The notes under the pieces were generated by a model. The model did not search any database, was not told where the DNA came from, and was given only the letters and a program-made list of their open reading frames with translations. Shown here piece by piece: positions 33,864 through 44,740 of a stretch of 64,000 nucleotides of DNA. The position numbers were made by a program, and so were the translations under genes. Position 1 is the first letter of the stretch. Each line of letters opens with the position of its first letter. Origin of the DNA: Brachypodium distachyon (taxonomy: Eukaryota; Streptophyta; Magnoliopsida; Poales; Poaceae). The stretch is from assembly GCF_000005505.3 (NCBI RefSeq), contig NC_016131.3, positions 37,039,001-37,103,000 on the forward strand. The letters are read 5' to 3'.

Positions 33864-33880
33864 TCGGGCGCGCCAGGTAG
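33864..33880 (+). other. Primer-site remnant after B's 3' LTR
   Basis: TCGGGCGCGCCAGGTAG follows the LTR end, as it would after a 5' LTR. A normal 3' LTR would be followed by target DNA. It indicates a second, deleted internal region at this edge. Confidence 0.8.
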
Positions 33881-33887
33881 AATATAT

Positions 33888-36767
33888 GGGTGCAAGGAAT
33901 CGGAGCAAGAACGTCTATGTCAACGCCTAGGTCTTCTTCCCCAACTCCGGCCGCCGCCTCTTCTCCGGCAAAATTCCGGCGAACTGTTGGCTCGTTCCTC
34001 GTCAGCTTCTTCCCAAGACTTAGCGGTGAGCTCCTCTCTCTCCCGCTCCTTTCCGCTCGCAAATTGGTGCCCCGTAGCCTAGTAGCCGCACACACGCGCT
34101 CCGGCCTGCCGCCGGCGAGCTCCTGCTCGTCGCCGCGCCGTCGTCTCCTCAAGCATGTTGTGGTGGTCTTCGTGCCACTTAGGGTAGTTCTGCATGCCGT
34201 TTCCATTTTCCGCGCTAGGTAGAACCCCCGCCGTGTCGTTTGGTCGGCGGCGTTCGTGCCCTGCCGTGGCTGCCGCACGCAGCCAAAGGCTAGCAAGATC
34301 CAATCGTTGTCCCAACTGGCTAGCTCGCTCATCTGTTCGCTCCACACCGACCCGACCCGCGTTCGAAACCCCGTGGCGCAAGGATAAAACCCCATTTTTG
34401 GGTTGTACCAGCCACTGACATGTGGGCCACACGGACCCACCTGTCAGCGACCTGGTGCACCACTGCGCCCGGTAGAACGAGTCCATGCGCCTGTGCCGCG
34501 TCAGCGAGCCCAGGTCCACACGTCAGTGACGATGGCTAGGACCTGACCGTGTGCGTTTGGGGTTTTCTTTTTGGAGTTGTTTTTAAATGCCAGAAATGTG
34601 TCAAGTCTTCTTTAAATCTTAGAAAATGCATGCTATATCCAAATTGGGCAAACCATATATGTTTTCGAATAAAAAAAATGCAAGGGATTTAACTGTGCAA
34701 TTAGATTTACATTTTGAGGTTTCAAATTTCAAATCTGTCCCAGATTTGAAATTCAAAAGTATGAACTTGTTTAGTCTCTAGTTTAAAATTGGTAACTCTT
34801 CTGTGTTTGTTGTAAACATCAAAGTTGGAAAGTTGGTCACTGCAACTTGTAGAACACAGTAGCATACTTGGTTAGGCCATTTGTGTATTTTAAAGCTGCT
34901 GTCTACCATGTTCTAATCACCTAATGGTTAACTTTGTTGCTAAATGGAATCATTTCACATGTATTTTTGTCGCATCATGTTGTCACATGCCATCTCATGT
35001 TGTATTGCGCATTGCACCTATGAATGGTTACTTATTTGCGTAATTGTGTGATTTGGATCTTACGATAGCGACTCCGACTTACTCCGTCGACGATCCGGGT
35101 TTCCACACTTCTTCGGATTCCCTCGGTGCCCAGCGACCGAGAATCCAGGCAAGCAGCCATTCCTTGAACATGTTGTTTATACCCAATGCCTCTCTCTCGT
35201 TCTTGCATTAAGTTACGTTCTCAGTTGTTGTAACGATGCCTCTAGGATTGCATAGCTTTAGAGAGCTCTACTCAAATGCTTGTTGTCTTGTTCCTTGTTC
35301 TATTACCATGTCACATGTTTGTCATTGCCCTAGTTGGTTGTTAGAAGTCTTGCTCAGATGGTTAGTCTAGTGTCCTTACTTGGGGTTATACAATTGCTAC
35401 ATCCACATGCTACTTTTCTTTATTTAATTACAATTGTTAAATTGTGACATGTTATTACCTGCACAAGGCAACGATGGGAGGCCGTGCTAACGCATTGGTG
35501 TTTTGTTCCATTGGCGCCGACCTAAGGACTGAGTTCTCGTTTTCGCCGACTCAAGAAACTTCGCGCTAACCGTTCGTGGGAGAATATATGGGTTCCCCCT
35601 CGGCTTAGTACTCGTTTCATATATCTTCCAAAGGCCACATAGTTCGGGCGTTTCATTTGGCATATCGCATATACACCGGTGTTGTGTTTGGAGATTTGTT
35701 GGTACTTTGCATACATATAGGATTGCGGCACTAGTCTGGAGTGGTCATTCTGCGGACACTAAACCACTACCGGCTGTCCTTGCAACTCTTGAGTCCGTAC
35801 GACGCTTCGGCCAGGCTCTCGTTTCGGATTAGACTCAATTGGGTGGTTCCCTGAATTAGTTGTGGGGCTTGGAAACGTTGTGTCGCTCAATCCTGCCGGC
35901 ACATGCTTTTGCGTGTGTTCCATGCTAGTGGCGTCAAGGGTTGGACGAACGTGTACGGGTAAATTGGCACACCCTGCAAGGATAAATCTTTCGGAAAGCC
36001 GTGTATGCGGTCATGGACGACTTGGTTGGTCATTACTTGATCATAGAGAACTCATACCAATTAATTAACTTAATCTTTTAAACTTGAGTAGTAATTAGCC
36101 TTAATCATGGATAAGTTTAAAACTGCTTAAGTGTGAGTGCCTTTAGATCTTTTCCTCACAAGGGGTTGAGGGGGTGATAAGAGGTTGTGTTTGTTTGGTG
36201 TTAGTTGATAGTTATCCCCTCACTTGGTAGACGCTTCTTATCCTCTTTTTAGACGATGTTCTTAGTGTGTCTCTCCAGATATATTGCTGCTGCATAACCC
36301 ACCTTTGATTCATCCTTCGAGACTTGTTGCATATCTAGTTTAGATTCCCCGTAAGTCTTGCAAGTACTTTGTACTCAGTTGCTTCGCAACGTTGTTTTCT
36401 CCAGAGTTTCCGGAGGAACAGGTTTGACTTCATGGAGTTCGACGACGACAGCTTTGACTTTTAGCGAGAAGATTCCAGAGCAGGGTTCTGAGAACTTGTG
36501 GTGGGCTCTCCTTTTCAGTTTCAGCCTCTTAGGCAATAATTGTAAACTTGTCCGTACTCGGGCCTAATTTGCTTCCGCTGATGTAATGATGATTGTGGAC
36601 ATGTGTTCGTGAGTTGTAATAACTTGGTATTTCGCTCCTTGTTGCTCCAACCTGCGGTGAAACGTGTATGTTGTGAAGTGTTCATCGTAGGGAGGCACTG
36701 GGACTTCATTTATGCGCGAGTTGGCACTTGGGGCTAAATTGCATAAATCCCGTCTTGGGGTCTCACA
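33888..36767 (+). repeat. Truncated 3' LTR of element T
   Basis: Homologous to 7730-10534 plus 15690-15859 with several percent divergence and small indels; it lacks element N, so N arrived after T's LTRs were separate. It ends TCTCACA, followed by the GCGGG target copy and A's gag. Confidence 0.92.
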
Positions 36768-38050
36768 GCGGGCCTCTGGGGAGCCCCCGGTTCCGCGGCG
36801 ACCACTTGCTTCCCGCCACGCTTCCGGGAGCCCTTCTTCTCGGAGTCCTCAAGTGGGTTTGCCGCCACCTTGGCGGCACGCTCAGGCGCTAGGCGCCCTT
36901 CCTCGGGCCATCGTGCACTTGTGCATGAGAGCGTAGAGTTCCCTCATGGTCCGGATGCGGTGTGTGTTCAACATATCACGCATCTTCGTGTCACGGACAT
37001 TGATAGCGTAAGTTTTGATGATGGCGGCCGCTTCTGCCTCTGGGATGGATTAGGAGATGTTGGAGAACCTGTTGGTGAAACAATCTCAGCTTGTAGCCAC
37101 CCTGGAACGCATTCTCAAACTTCCGCCTCTGGGATGGAGTAGGCATCGTCTTCCCCGGTTTCTGCACTACCGTGTGCAGCTCCGCCATGGTTCTGGAGCG
37201 CTTGTAGCCACCCTGGAACGCGTTCTCAAACTACTCGCGCAGGTCAGCCCAGGAGGCGATGGACCCGGCGGGCAGGTTGAGCAACCAGGTTCTCGCTGAC
37301 CCTTTTAGGACCATCGGGAACAAGTTGGCTCTGACCATGTCGTCGGCACCGATAGCGTGCATGCCAAACGTGTAGGTCAGGAGTAAGTCCTTGGGATTAA
37401 CGGTTCCATCGTACGTCCTGAGCGCTGGCGCTCGGAACTTGCAGGGCATGTCACCCGGCACAGCTCGCGAGAGAACGCGGCGCAGCCATCACCGGAGCCC
37501 ATTGGAGCGTCTTCCTGCTCCTCTGGGCGCGGGCGCTCCACCTCGCGCTGGCGCCGGCGCTGCAAGCGCTGGCGGAGATCCTCTTGCTGGCGGGCATTCT
37601 GGACGCCGCGTGCGTCACCTGGCGTGACGGTCAGCGACAAGTACGAGTAGTCCTCGGGGTCCTCGTCCCCTTGTCCTCCCGAAGGTGGAGGATGCTCTCC
37701 ATGCCTCGAGACGCGGGGCGCGTCTCCGTGTCCCTGGTTCTGTTCCTGGCCCGAACCGGCCGGGCCGCCCTCACCTTGCGGCGGTTGGGCTGCAAGCGCG
37801 AGGAGCGCATCCAGCTCCGTGCTCCAAGCATCGTGCGCTGGCATGCCTTGCGGTGGCTCGTAGTGCACCATGACACGCGCAGCAATGATGGCTTCCGCCG
37901 GGGTTTGGGCGGGAGCTTTGCCGGTTCTCCGACCGGCTGCCGTCTGCTCGGTGCCCTCAGATGGGAGGGCCGAGACTCCGTTGGCGTCGCGACACGCTAT
38001 GGTCGTGGCGCAGCTGTCCATCGACGGTTGTCCATCGACGCCCTAGGAGG
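36768..38050 (-). pseudogene. gag of element A, N-terminal part
   Basis: Minus strand, ATG at 38021 (MDSCATTIACRD), only about 30 bases after the LTR end. The first frame runs to 37377 with EAIIAARVMVHYEPPQ, a Gly/Gln-rich stretch and ARQQEDLRQRLQRRRQRE (coiled). It shifts near 37450 to CKFRAPALRTYDGT, MVLKGSARTWLLNLPAGS, then a stop and a local duplication of the NAFQGGYK block near 37100-37240. It aligns with B 25210-26280 and continues in meaning at 6886 on the other side of T. Confidence 0.83.
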
Positions 38051-39060
38051 TGTCGTCGCTCGGTGCTCCGACACCGGGGGCGTGCAGCCACGTCCCCCTT
38101 TCAGTTCGGTAGGGGCGTCGGGGGTGGAGACCAGATGATCGCCGGCACGGCCGACGAGGCCCTACTGGGCCGGCGAGGCAAAGTGCTAGGGGTACGCGCT
38201 AGTCCAAGAATAGACGTACGCACGATTTTTACCCAGGTTCGGGCCACCCGGAGGTGTAAAACCCTGCGTCCTGCCTGTCTGAGCTGATATTGATTACGGA
38301 TCAAATGTTTACAGGTTGCCAGGCAAGCTCCTGGGCTTTCTCTCAGTGGCTAGGCACTCCTCACCGCTCTCTGCTGGCTGCCTACTGGAGCCACTAAGCA
38401 TCTATCGAGCGAGCTTCGTCCGAACCAATTAACTGACCAACTGACTAACCCGTCAACCCTCTCTCCCTCCCTAGACCGTTGGCATGGGTCCTCCTTTTAT
38501 ACACAAGGGGATGCCACATGTGCCACGGTGCATGGGCTACAAGTGTCCAATGGGGAGGCATGCAACTCTCCCTGGTGAGTTGGTGGCATGCATGGGTGCC
38601 ACCTCCGCTGCTAGGGGCCTAAGACCCTAGGGTAGGATTGGACAACCACTGTTCCTTCGACCCGACGGGTAACTACCCGTCGGTCGGCTCGTTTACTGAG
38701 CCGCGCGCCTTACTCCTTGCCTTGGTGGGACCGCGCGTTCCGCGCCCGCCACGCGCCCGTGTGGCGCTGCCCAGTGGGCCCCACGACCCGAGGCGGGGGC
38801 ACGCGTCCGGGAGCCTCCAGCCCCCGCAAGTCGGCCCGGGAAGCACCCGGGCCCAGCGCGCCCGGGAACCTCCTCCCGGGAAGCAGCTTCCCGGGAGGTG
38901 CCTAATCGGGAATATTCCTGGAAGTCCCGCTAGCCCATTTCGGGCTGGTAGCTTGCCGGGAAGCTCGTTGGCGCTCCCCGGGATGAGACCTTCCCGGGAA
39001 CCCGAGGGAGGGGGCCATGCGTCGCGCAGCGGTGGTACCCCGGGTGCCACTGGTGCGACA
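38051..39060 (-). repeat. 5' LTR of element A
   Basis: 1010 bp from TGTCGCACCAGTGG (39060) to CGACGACA (38051), minus strand. It aligns along its whole length with B's 3' LTR. The upstream flank is C's leader. Confidence 0.9.
38494..38501 (-). promoter_or_regulatory. TATA box of A 5' LTR
   Basis: TATAAAAG on the minus strand in the same context as in B's LTRs. Confidence 0.72.
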
Positions 39061-39309
39061 GGAGGTGGTGGTGGCAGCTGCGGTTGCTGCTGCTGTTGTT
39101 GTCGTGGAGGGGACCCTTGGTCCCCTTGACCTTACGACGCACGCGCGGCGTCGGGGGATCGAGTGCGCATGGCTAGCGTGTCGCGCAAGTCGACCTGGGG
39201 CTCGTCTGCCTTCTTGGGTCCATGGCAAGCTAGCGTGGATGATGTCGCTGATGAAGAGGCCGATGAAGAAGTCGATGACGCCGGCGGTCACCCGAAGTTC
39301 TCTGCACGC

Positions 39310-39329
39310 CCCCTACCTGGCGCACCAGA
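39310..39329 (-). other. Primer-binding region of element C
   Basis: On the minus strand TCTGGTGCGCCAGGTAGGGG starts directly after the LTR end at 39330. It shares GCGCCAGGTAGGGG with B. Confidence 0.75.
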
Positions 39330-40112
39330 TGTCGGAGCACGGGTCTCCGGCACCGGGGATGCTGGGCACCCCCTTGTTGTTCGGTGAGAGGCGAGGCGAG
39401 CATTCCGGTGATCGTCGGCGTGACGTAAGGCACGAAGTGTCGACACTTGGATTTACCCAGGTTCGAGCCACCCGGAGGTGTAACACCCAACATCCTGCTT
39501 AGAGCTGTATTCACGAAATGTGTGTGTGTTCTTACAGGTTGCCCCGGGAAGTTCCCGGGTGAGCTACTTGTTCTCCTCAGGGGTTCTGCTATGAACAAGG
39601 GCAATACTAGTTGCTACTGACTAGGGTTCGAACCCTTTGACCGATGGCTTTGTTCGTCCTTTTATAGTCAAGAGGATACCACAGGTGCCGATGCATGCAG
39701 CCTGACACGTTTCCTACACACGTGTCATTGCCACAAAGCTCTCCCTACTGTAGATCCACGCTGGGCTTCATGCAGTGCCCAGGCCATTGTGCATTGTAAA
39801 CAAAATAGCTCTTAGGGTAGCCGCTCTAAACTTGTTGGGCAAGACTAGCCCTGCCGATGTGACTCCTGTCGGTGCATTAAATGCACAACTCCAGCTGTGT
39901 GGCCTTCTCTCCACTGTTCTGTCGGCCCAACCTGCGACCCCCGAAGCCTCGGTACCCGAGAGGCACCCTGGTACCGTTGCCCGGCAAGTTGCGTGGAGCG
40001 AACTGGTAGCTTCCCGGGTTCACCCCTCCCGAGAAGCCGACTTAGCGGGATCTCATCAGTTGCGACCCACGCGTCCCGTGCCAGTAGGGCCCCGTGGGCC
40101 ACTGGTACGACA
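39330..40112 (-). repeat. 5' LTR of element C
   Basis: 783 bp, begins TGTCGTACCAGTGG (40112) and ends CTCCGACA (39330). Distantly related to A's and B's LTRs at both ends. A TATA-like CTATAAAAGG is at 39658-39667 on the minus strand. Confidence 0.85.
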
Positions 40113-40735
40113 GTCGGAGAACCTTGGGCGAGTTGCAGATCGCCAAGATCAAACTGAAGGCGCCTGCTGCCTGCGATGAGTTTATCTTCGGGGAGCTTCG
40201 CGAGTTGAGTTCTAAGCTTCAATGTGAGCCACCGCATCCTTTTTTCTTGACTTCTCTTCTTTTTGAGTTGTGCTTTATTCACAGGCGTGAGTTGTCTGCA
40301 GATGTGCAAACCGACCCGCGAGCCGAGCAAGATCAGCTGAACAGTGCCCTGAATGCCCGTCAAACTATCGATCGATCATCGTTCTGGTCTGATCGAGCAA
40401 GGGGTCATCATCTGATGCTGCTGCGAGACCGCATAGACCAGAGAAAAACCTTTTTTGACTTGCACTTAGAAACTCTGAAGGCGATTCATCAGGCATTCTG
40501 GCCCTTGGAGGAGGTGCCCCAGGAGCTGAGTAAGCTGACCCGAAAGCTTGGACAAGATAGCATCTTCCGGGATTTGATGTACCGTCAACTGGTCAGTGGA
40601 GCGAACTTAGCCCTGGCGTTCGTGCAGATCCAGCACCCTCGGCTCGACCTCAGCCGAATCTCTGAGCTTCCCATCGACCCTGACGATGAGATCAATATGC
40701 AACCGCATTTCCAGGTGGCGAGGATCATCGGCTGA
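40113..40735 (+). pseudogene. Antisense gene of element E, C-terminal part
   Basis: Plus-strand frame opposite to E's gag-pol, open from the edge of C to a stop at 40733-40735. It shows an RTLGELQIAKIKLKAP coiled segment, a basic/acidic helix region (RAEQDQLNSALNARQTIDR), LHLETLKAIHQAFWPLEEVP and a final block SGANLALAFVQIQHPRLDL. The last block recurs in G's copy (VLALAFVRLRYPSLNL, about 51240-51290), so both belong to one antisense gene family. A pyrimidine-rich stretch ending CACAG at 40284 resembles an acceptor, but splicing would shift the frame. The N terminus is cut by C. Confidence 0.65.
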
Positions 40736-41198
40736 CGATACTGGAAGGAAGAAGACCTTATAGCTCAACAGCAATCACAGCGTCGATTGCCGAGCCCACA
40801 GTAGATAGCAGCAGAATAGATTCTACCGGGGGCGCGACCAGCACTCCCGGTGGGAGTAGCCCCCGAGTCTGGTGACGATTGTTTGCGGTGGTAACCGGAC
40901 TTAAGTTATGTACTCAAGGATTTGCTTAAAGGGGGGTCGTCTTTTGTCGAAAGAACTTTTGCATAACTATAATTACATCTGGGTGTAAATTTGAACCTAG
41001 AGACTCACGGTGGGAGTGATTCTGGAATCGTTATCCTTCATTGAATCTTATAAGTGCAGAGACGCAAGTAATATCTACCGGGTGTGCGACCAGCGCTCTC
41101 GGTGGGAGTAGCCCCCGGGTCGGGGGTCGACTACGAGTAGTCGAGCGCGGACCCAGGTGAGTTTTTTGCTTGAGTATTCCTCCATTTACTTGCTAATT
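40736..41198. other. Downstream region of E's antisense gene
   Basis: No ORF. It holds two copies of a GC-rich motif with a short inverted repeat, CTCCCGGTGGGAG plus TAGCCCCCGAG-like tail (40842-40860; 41095-41115), shared with G (50445-50470; 50633-50656). It probably belongs to the 3' untranslated part of the antisense transcript; this is inference. Confidence 0.5.
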
Positions 41199-41556
41199 GG
41201 ACGCAGCTTCCGGGTGTCAGGTCCGTCCAAGACAAGCATTAGAATCGATTGGACACAGCCCCCGAGTGTCGGGTGTGTCCAAGACAAGCATTAGAGTCGA
41301 TTGGACGCAGCACCCGAGTGTCGGGTGCATCCAAAACAAGTATTGGAGTCGATTGGACGCAGCTCCTGAGTGTCGGGTGCGTCCAAGACAAGCATTAGAG
41401 TCGATTAGACACAGCCCTCGAGTGTCGAGTGCGTCCAAGACATGTATTGGAGTGGATTGGACGCAGTTCCCGAGTGTCAGGTGCGTCCAAGACAAGCATT
41501 GGAGTCGATTGGACGCAACCCCCGAGTGTCGGGTGCGTCCAAGACAAGCAGTTTTT
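41199..41556. repeat. 52-bp tandem array, seven units, each with an inverted repeat
   Basis: GGACGCAG-type starts fall at 41199, 41251, 41303, 41355, 41407, 41459 and 41511, a constant 52-bp step. Each unit contains GGACGCA and TGCGTCC about 16 bp apart with CCC and GGG inside them, so each can fold into a hairpin. Between hairpins is AAGACAAGCATTGGAGTCGATT. Units differ at a few positions each. It lies between the 3' ends of the convergent antisense gene and pol. Confidence 0.93.
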
Positions 41557-41812
41557 GGGTCCATCCTTCTGAGTGGAAGAGAGCTGAAAATTGAGCTTTG
41601 CGCCGTGTGACTTGCGATAAGATGTTATAGCAAGCACGGGTGAAGCCCCCAAAGCAGGTGGTGAGCCCAAAAAGCAAGTAAAAGACCTCTGAGTAGAGAA
41701 GGTTGAAAGCTTTATTAAGTACCAAGTACACGAGTGGAATCAGAACAATTGTAGTCTAAGGATGCTAAAAAAAAAGGCTTTAAGAAAAAGGTGGAAAAAC
41801 GTTGGAAAAGAT
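41557..41812. other. Spacer between 52-bp array and pol of E
   Basis: Contains CTTTATTAAGTACCAAGTACACG (41710-41732), similar to 51730-51750 in G. No ORF. Probably the region where convergent transcripts end. Confidence 0.45.
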
Positions 41813-42650
41813 TTAGGCGTAGAATCGTCAATGTTGTGCGACGTTCCAAGGCCTGTTGTAGTGGACGCCACTCTTCATGTCTTTGAGATAGTAATCGCCT
41901 CCCGGAATCACCTTGGTGACCACGTAGGGTCCCTCCCAAGGTGATTGGAGCTTGTGATGACCCTTTTGCTTGAGTCAAAGTACAAGGTCACCTTCAACGA
42001 AGGAGTGGCTGCGCAACCGATGGCTGTGGTAGTTACGCAGGCTCTGCTCATAGACGGCTGCTCGTGCGAGCGCGACGTCGCAAGCTTCGTCGACTGCGTC
42101 GAGTGCGTCCCCCATTGGCATGTCAACTTCCGGTCCAGAGTACGCCGTGACTCGAGGAGCGCTGAACCGGACGTCAGCTGGCAGTACTGCCTCAGAACCG
42201 TATACCATGAAGAACGGCGTGAACATGGTACTGCCATTTGGAGTTGTCCGCAGGCTCCAGAGTACGGAGGGCAGTTCTTCAACCCATGCCCGAGCTGCAC
42301 GATGTAGGGGAGTCATGAGCCGTTTTTTGATGCCGCCTGAACAGGCCGTTCGTTTTTTCGACCTGCCCGTTAGTCTGTGGATGCGCCACTACTGCGTAAT
42401 TGAGGTGGATCCCCATCTTTTCGCAGAAGTCTTGGAACTCGTTAGAAAGGAAGTTTGACCCATTGTCGGTGATAATGCTGTGAGGAACCTCGAAGCAGAA
42501 TATGATGGAGCGGAACGCCACGGCAGTCGTTCCCGTGGCGTTTGTGATGGGCATGGCCTCAATCCATTTGGTGAACTTGTCGATAGCGACAAGCACGAAA
42601 GTATGACCCCCTTCTTTTGATTGTTGAAGTGGTCCGACCATGTCGAGTCC
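41813..42650 (-). pseudogene. Integrase core and C-terminus of element E
   Basis: From GLDMVGPLQQSKEGG (Asp at about 42637) through IITDNGSNFLS (Asp at about 42460) and QTNGQVEKTN (Glu at about 42385), all three catalytic residues are present. A frameshift near 42330 leads to ARAWVEELPSVLWSLRTTP, GSEAVLPADV, a stop near 41975, and the last SPWEGPYVV, HYNRPWNVAQH and a final stop at 41813-41815. One stop codon just upstream splits it from the HHCC part. Confidence 0.85.
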
Positions 42651-43737
42651 TCATTGAGCGAAAGGCCAAGCCAATGGTATTGTTTTGAGTTTTGAGACCG
42701 AGGCATGCGGCTTAGTTGCGAACATCTGACAAGCCACGCATCGGGTGACCATGTCAGCAGCGTCCTGCATTGCTGTCGGCCAGTAGAACCCGGCTCGAAA
42801 TGGCTTTGCCGCGATAGCATGGCTGCTCGCGTGGTGACCGCATGTGCCTTGATGTATGCCGATCAAAATCTCCCATCCTTCCTCGGGTGGAATGCAGCGC
42901 TGCAGGACCGCGGAGACGCTTCGTTTGTAGAGCTCGCCTTCACTGACGGTGAAAGCTTTAGACCGCCGGGCGATTCGGCGCACTTCTGCGACGTCTGCAC
43001 GTAGTTCTTGGCACATCATGTACGCAAGGAAAGGTTGCATCCAAGTTGGCTCGCTCATGAGCACCTCGTCGGGTTCTTTTTCACCGGTTGCGACTGCGGG
43101 GTCGTCCGGTGAGTTAGGGTCGAGAAGTTTTTGCTCACCGTCCATCGGCATCGACTTCTTGGGAGGCGAAGTATTATTTTCCTTGATGGATCTCTGGTGG
43201 ATGACCTCTAAGAATACTCCGGACGGGATTGCGGAATGAGTCGAGACAATGTTCGCCAGACTGTTGGCCTCGTCATTGCTGTTTCGGCCAATGTGACGTA
43301 GCTCGCATCCTTCGAACTGGCCTTCTAGTATATTGTAGAGATCGCAATAAGCAATCATAGAGTCGGAGATGGCGTCACATGACTTCATCGTTTGCTGAAC
43401 GACGAGGTAGGAGTCGCCGTATATCATGAGCCTGGTGGCCTGGCATGCCTTGGCCATGCGCATGCCGTGTAGGAAGGCATCGTATTCAGCTTCATTATTA
43501 GAAGGGTTGTGAAAACGCATCTAAAGCACGTAACAAAGTTTGTCACCTTTGGGCGAAATAAGCATGACACCCGTGCCGGCCCCTTCATGTCGCTTCGACC
43601 CGTCAAAGTACATCGTCCATGAGCTGGACATGTTGGGCAGGCCCGGAGTCTGAGCCTCGGTCCACTCGGCGATGAAGTCGGGGAGCACTTGTGATTTGAT
43701 CGACTTCAGTTATGTTGCGAACAGAGAGCTCGATTCC
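42651..43737 (-). pseudogene. Archaeal-type RNase H and integrase zinc region of element E
   Basis: The second RNase H has NNEAEYDAFLHGMRMA (Glu at about 43500) and LMIYGDSYLVVQQ (Asp at about 43425); its first Asp region (43640-43540) is broken by stops. The connector (PSDDPAVATGEKEPDEV-like, 43080) leads to the integrase HHCC: IHQGTCGHHASSH (about 42850) and CVACQMF (about 42740). In-phase with the core but ended by a stop at about 42648. Confidence 0.83.
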
Positions 43738-44740
43738 CTAATCGGCGACTCGCCCAGTCGCTTCTGGGTTGCTCAGAATGTTGGCGAGAGGAGCTTCACT
43801 GACAACCACAACTGTGTATTGCTGGAAATAATGTCTCAGCTTGCGTGATGTTAGGAAAACTCCATACGCAAGCTTTTGATAGTGGGGGTAGCGCTGCTTT
43901 GTAGGCAAAAGGACCTCACTGATGTAGTATACTGGGCGCTGAACATCGTGGGTCTTGCCTTCTTCGGCTCGCTCAACTACGATCGTTGTGCTGACCACCT
44001 CGGTGGTAGCTGCGATGTACAACAAGAGCTGCTCATCTTCTTGTGGGGCGACGAGAATCGGCGAGGTTGATAGCAGATGCTTTAAGTCTGCGAAAGCAGC
44101 ACTGGCCTCTGGTGTCCACCCGAAGTCATCTTTCTTCTTTTTCAGAAGATGGTAGTAGGGCAAAGCTTTCTCGCCTAGCCTACCGATGAATCGGCTTAGA
44201 GCCGCGAGTCGACCTGTGAGCTACTGAAGCTCATGAATTTTAGTCGGCTCCTTCAGAGTTAGGATGGCTCTGATTTTTTTCAGGTTTGCTTTGATGCATC
44301 GAGCCGATAGGAAGTATCCAAGGAGTTGCCCGGCAGGTACCCCGTAGGTGCACTTGGTGGGGTTCAACTTGATTTTGTACTTGTCAAGGTTGTCGAATGT
44401 CTCCCGTATGTCGTCGAGAAGCGTTGCTTCTTTCTTCGTTTAGATGACGATATCATCTATATAAACTTGGACATTGTTTCCCAGCTGAGGCTCAAGGCAT
44501 GCCTGCATGCAGCGCTGATAGGTGGCACCTGCATTTTTGAGCTCGAAGGGAATTGTTGTGTAATAGAAGACTCCGTATGGAGTGACAAATACTGTCTTTT
44601 CCTCGTGTTTGAACTTGAGTCGAATCTGGTTGTAACCTGAGTAGGCGTCCAAAAAGGACAATCGTTCGCAGCCGGCGGTTCAGTCGACGATCTGGTTGAT
44701 CCGCGGCAAAGGGAAATGATCCTTTGGGCAGTGCTTATTA
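43738..44740 (-). pseudogene. Reverse transcriptase palm/thumb and first RNase H of element E
   Basis: One phase from 44740 to 43738 with stops near 44440 and 44220. Motifs: KDHFPLPRINQIVD, LSFLDAYSGYNQIRL, IPFELKNAGATYQRCM, catalytic YIDDIV (about 44465), KIKLNPTKCTYGVPAGQLLGY, RLAALSRFIGRLGEKALPYY, and RNase H remnant LLLYIAATTEVVST (about 44020) with PVYYISEVLLPTKQRYPHYQKLAYGV. YIDD instead of YMDD distinguishes E from A and B. Confidence 0.86.

Larger units (their letters stand above)
24271..33880 (+). mobile_element. Element B (Tat-lineage Ty3/gypsy), truncated and rearranged
   Basis: Plus-strand relative of A with truncated 5' LTR (24271-24732), gag-protease, RT, RNase H, archaeal-type RNase H, no integrase, a minus-strand antisense gene, a full 3' LTR (32884-33863) and then an extra piece of primer-site sequence (33864-33880). 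Neither edge shows a target duplication: the left edge shares only a few bases (ACA) with T, and on the right T's LTR starts mid-way. B therefore replaced part of T by recombination and did not simply insert there. The two LTRs differ at roughly 25 of 462 positions by eye. Confidence 0.85.
6887..36767 (+). mobile_element. Element T (Tekay/Del-like Ty3/gypsy), with nested insertions
   Basis: Plus-strand LTR element inserted in A's gag. It has a 5' LTR (6887-15859 including nested N; about 3.82 kb without it), an initiator-Met primer site, an extra ORF before gag, gag, protease, RT, RNase H and integrase to 24270, and a truncated 3' LTR (33888-36767). The end of integrase, any chromodomain and the first ~0.84 kb of the 3' LTR are missing, replaced by element B. 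The Tekay/Del assignment rests on the CCHC knuckle, the YLDD RT, the very long LTR and the Met primer site, and is inference. Pol carries several frameshifts and stops. Confidence 0.85.
39061..40112 (-). mobile_element. Element C (Tat-like), 5' LTR and leader only
   Basis: Minus-strand element whose LTR is 40112-39330 and whose leader runs to 39061, where A is inserted. The rest of C must lie beyond A, left of the window. The leader from 39329 begins with a primer-site sequence and codes for a Thr/Ser/Ala-rich stretch that may be the start of gag. Confidence 0.8.

Noticed and set aside
40224..40284. Intron in E's antisense gene
   Set aside because: Donor and acceptor look possible, but the 61-bp length would shift the reading frame while the unspliced frame is open throughout.
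41199..41556. CRISPR-like array
   Set aside because: Units are direct tandem copies with no unique spacers, and the context is a plant retrotransposon.
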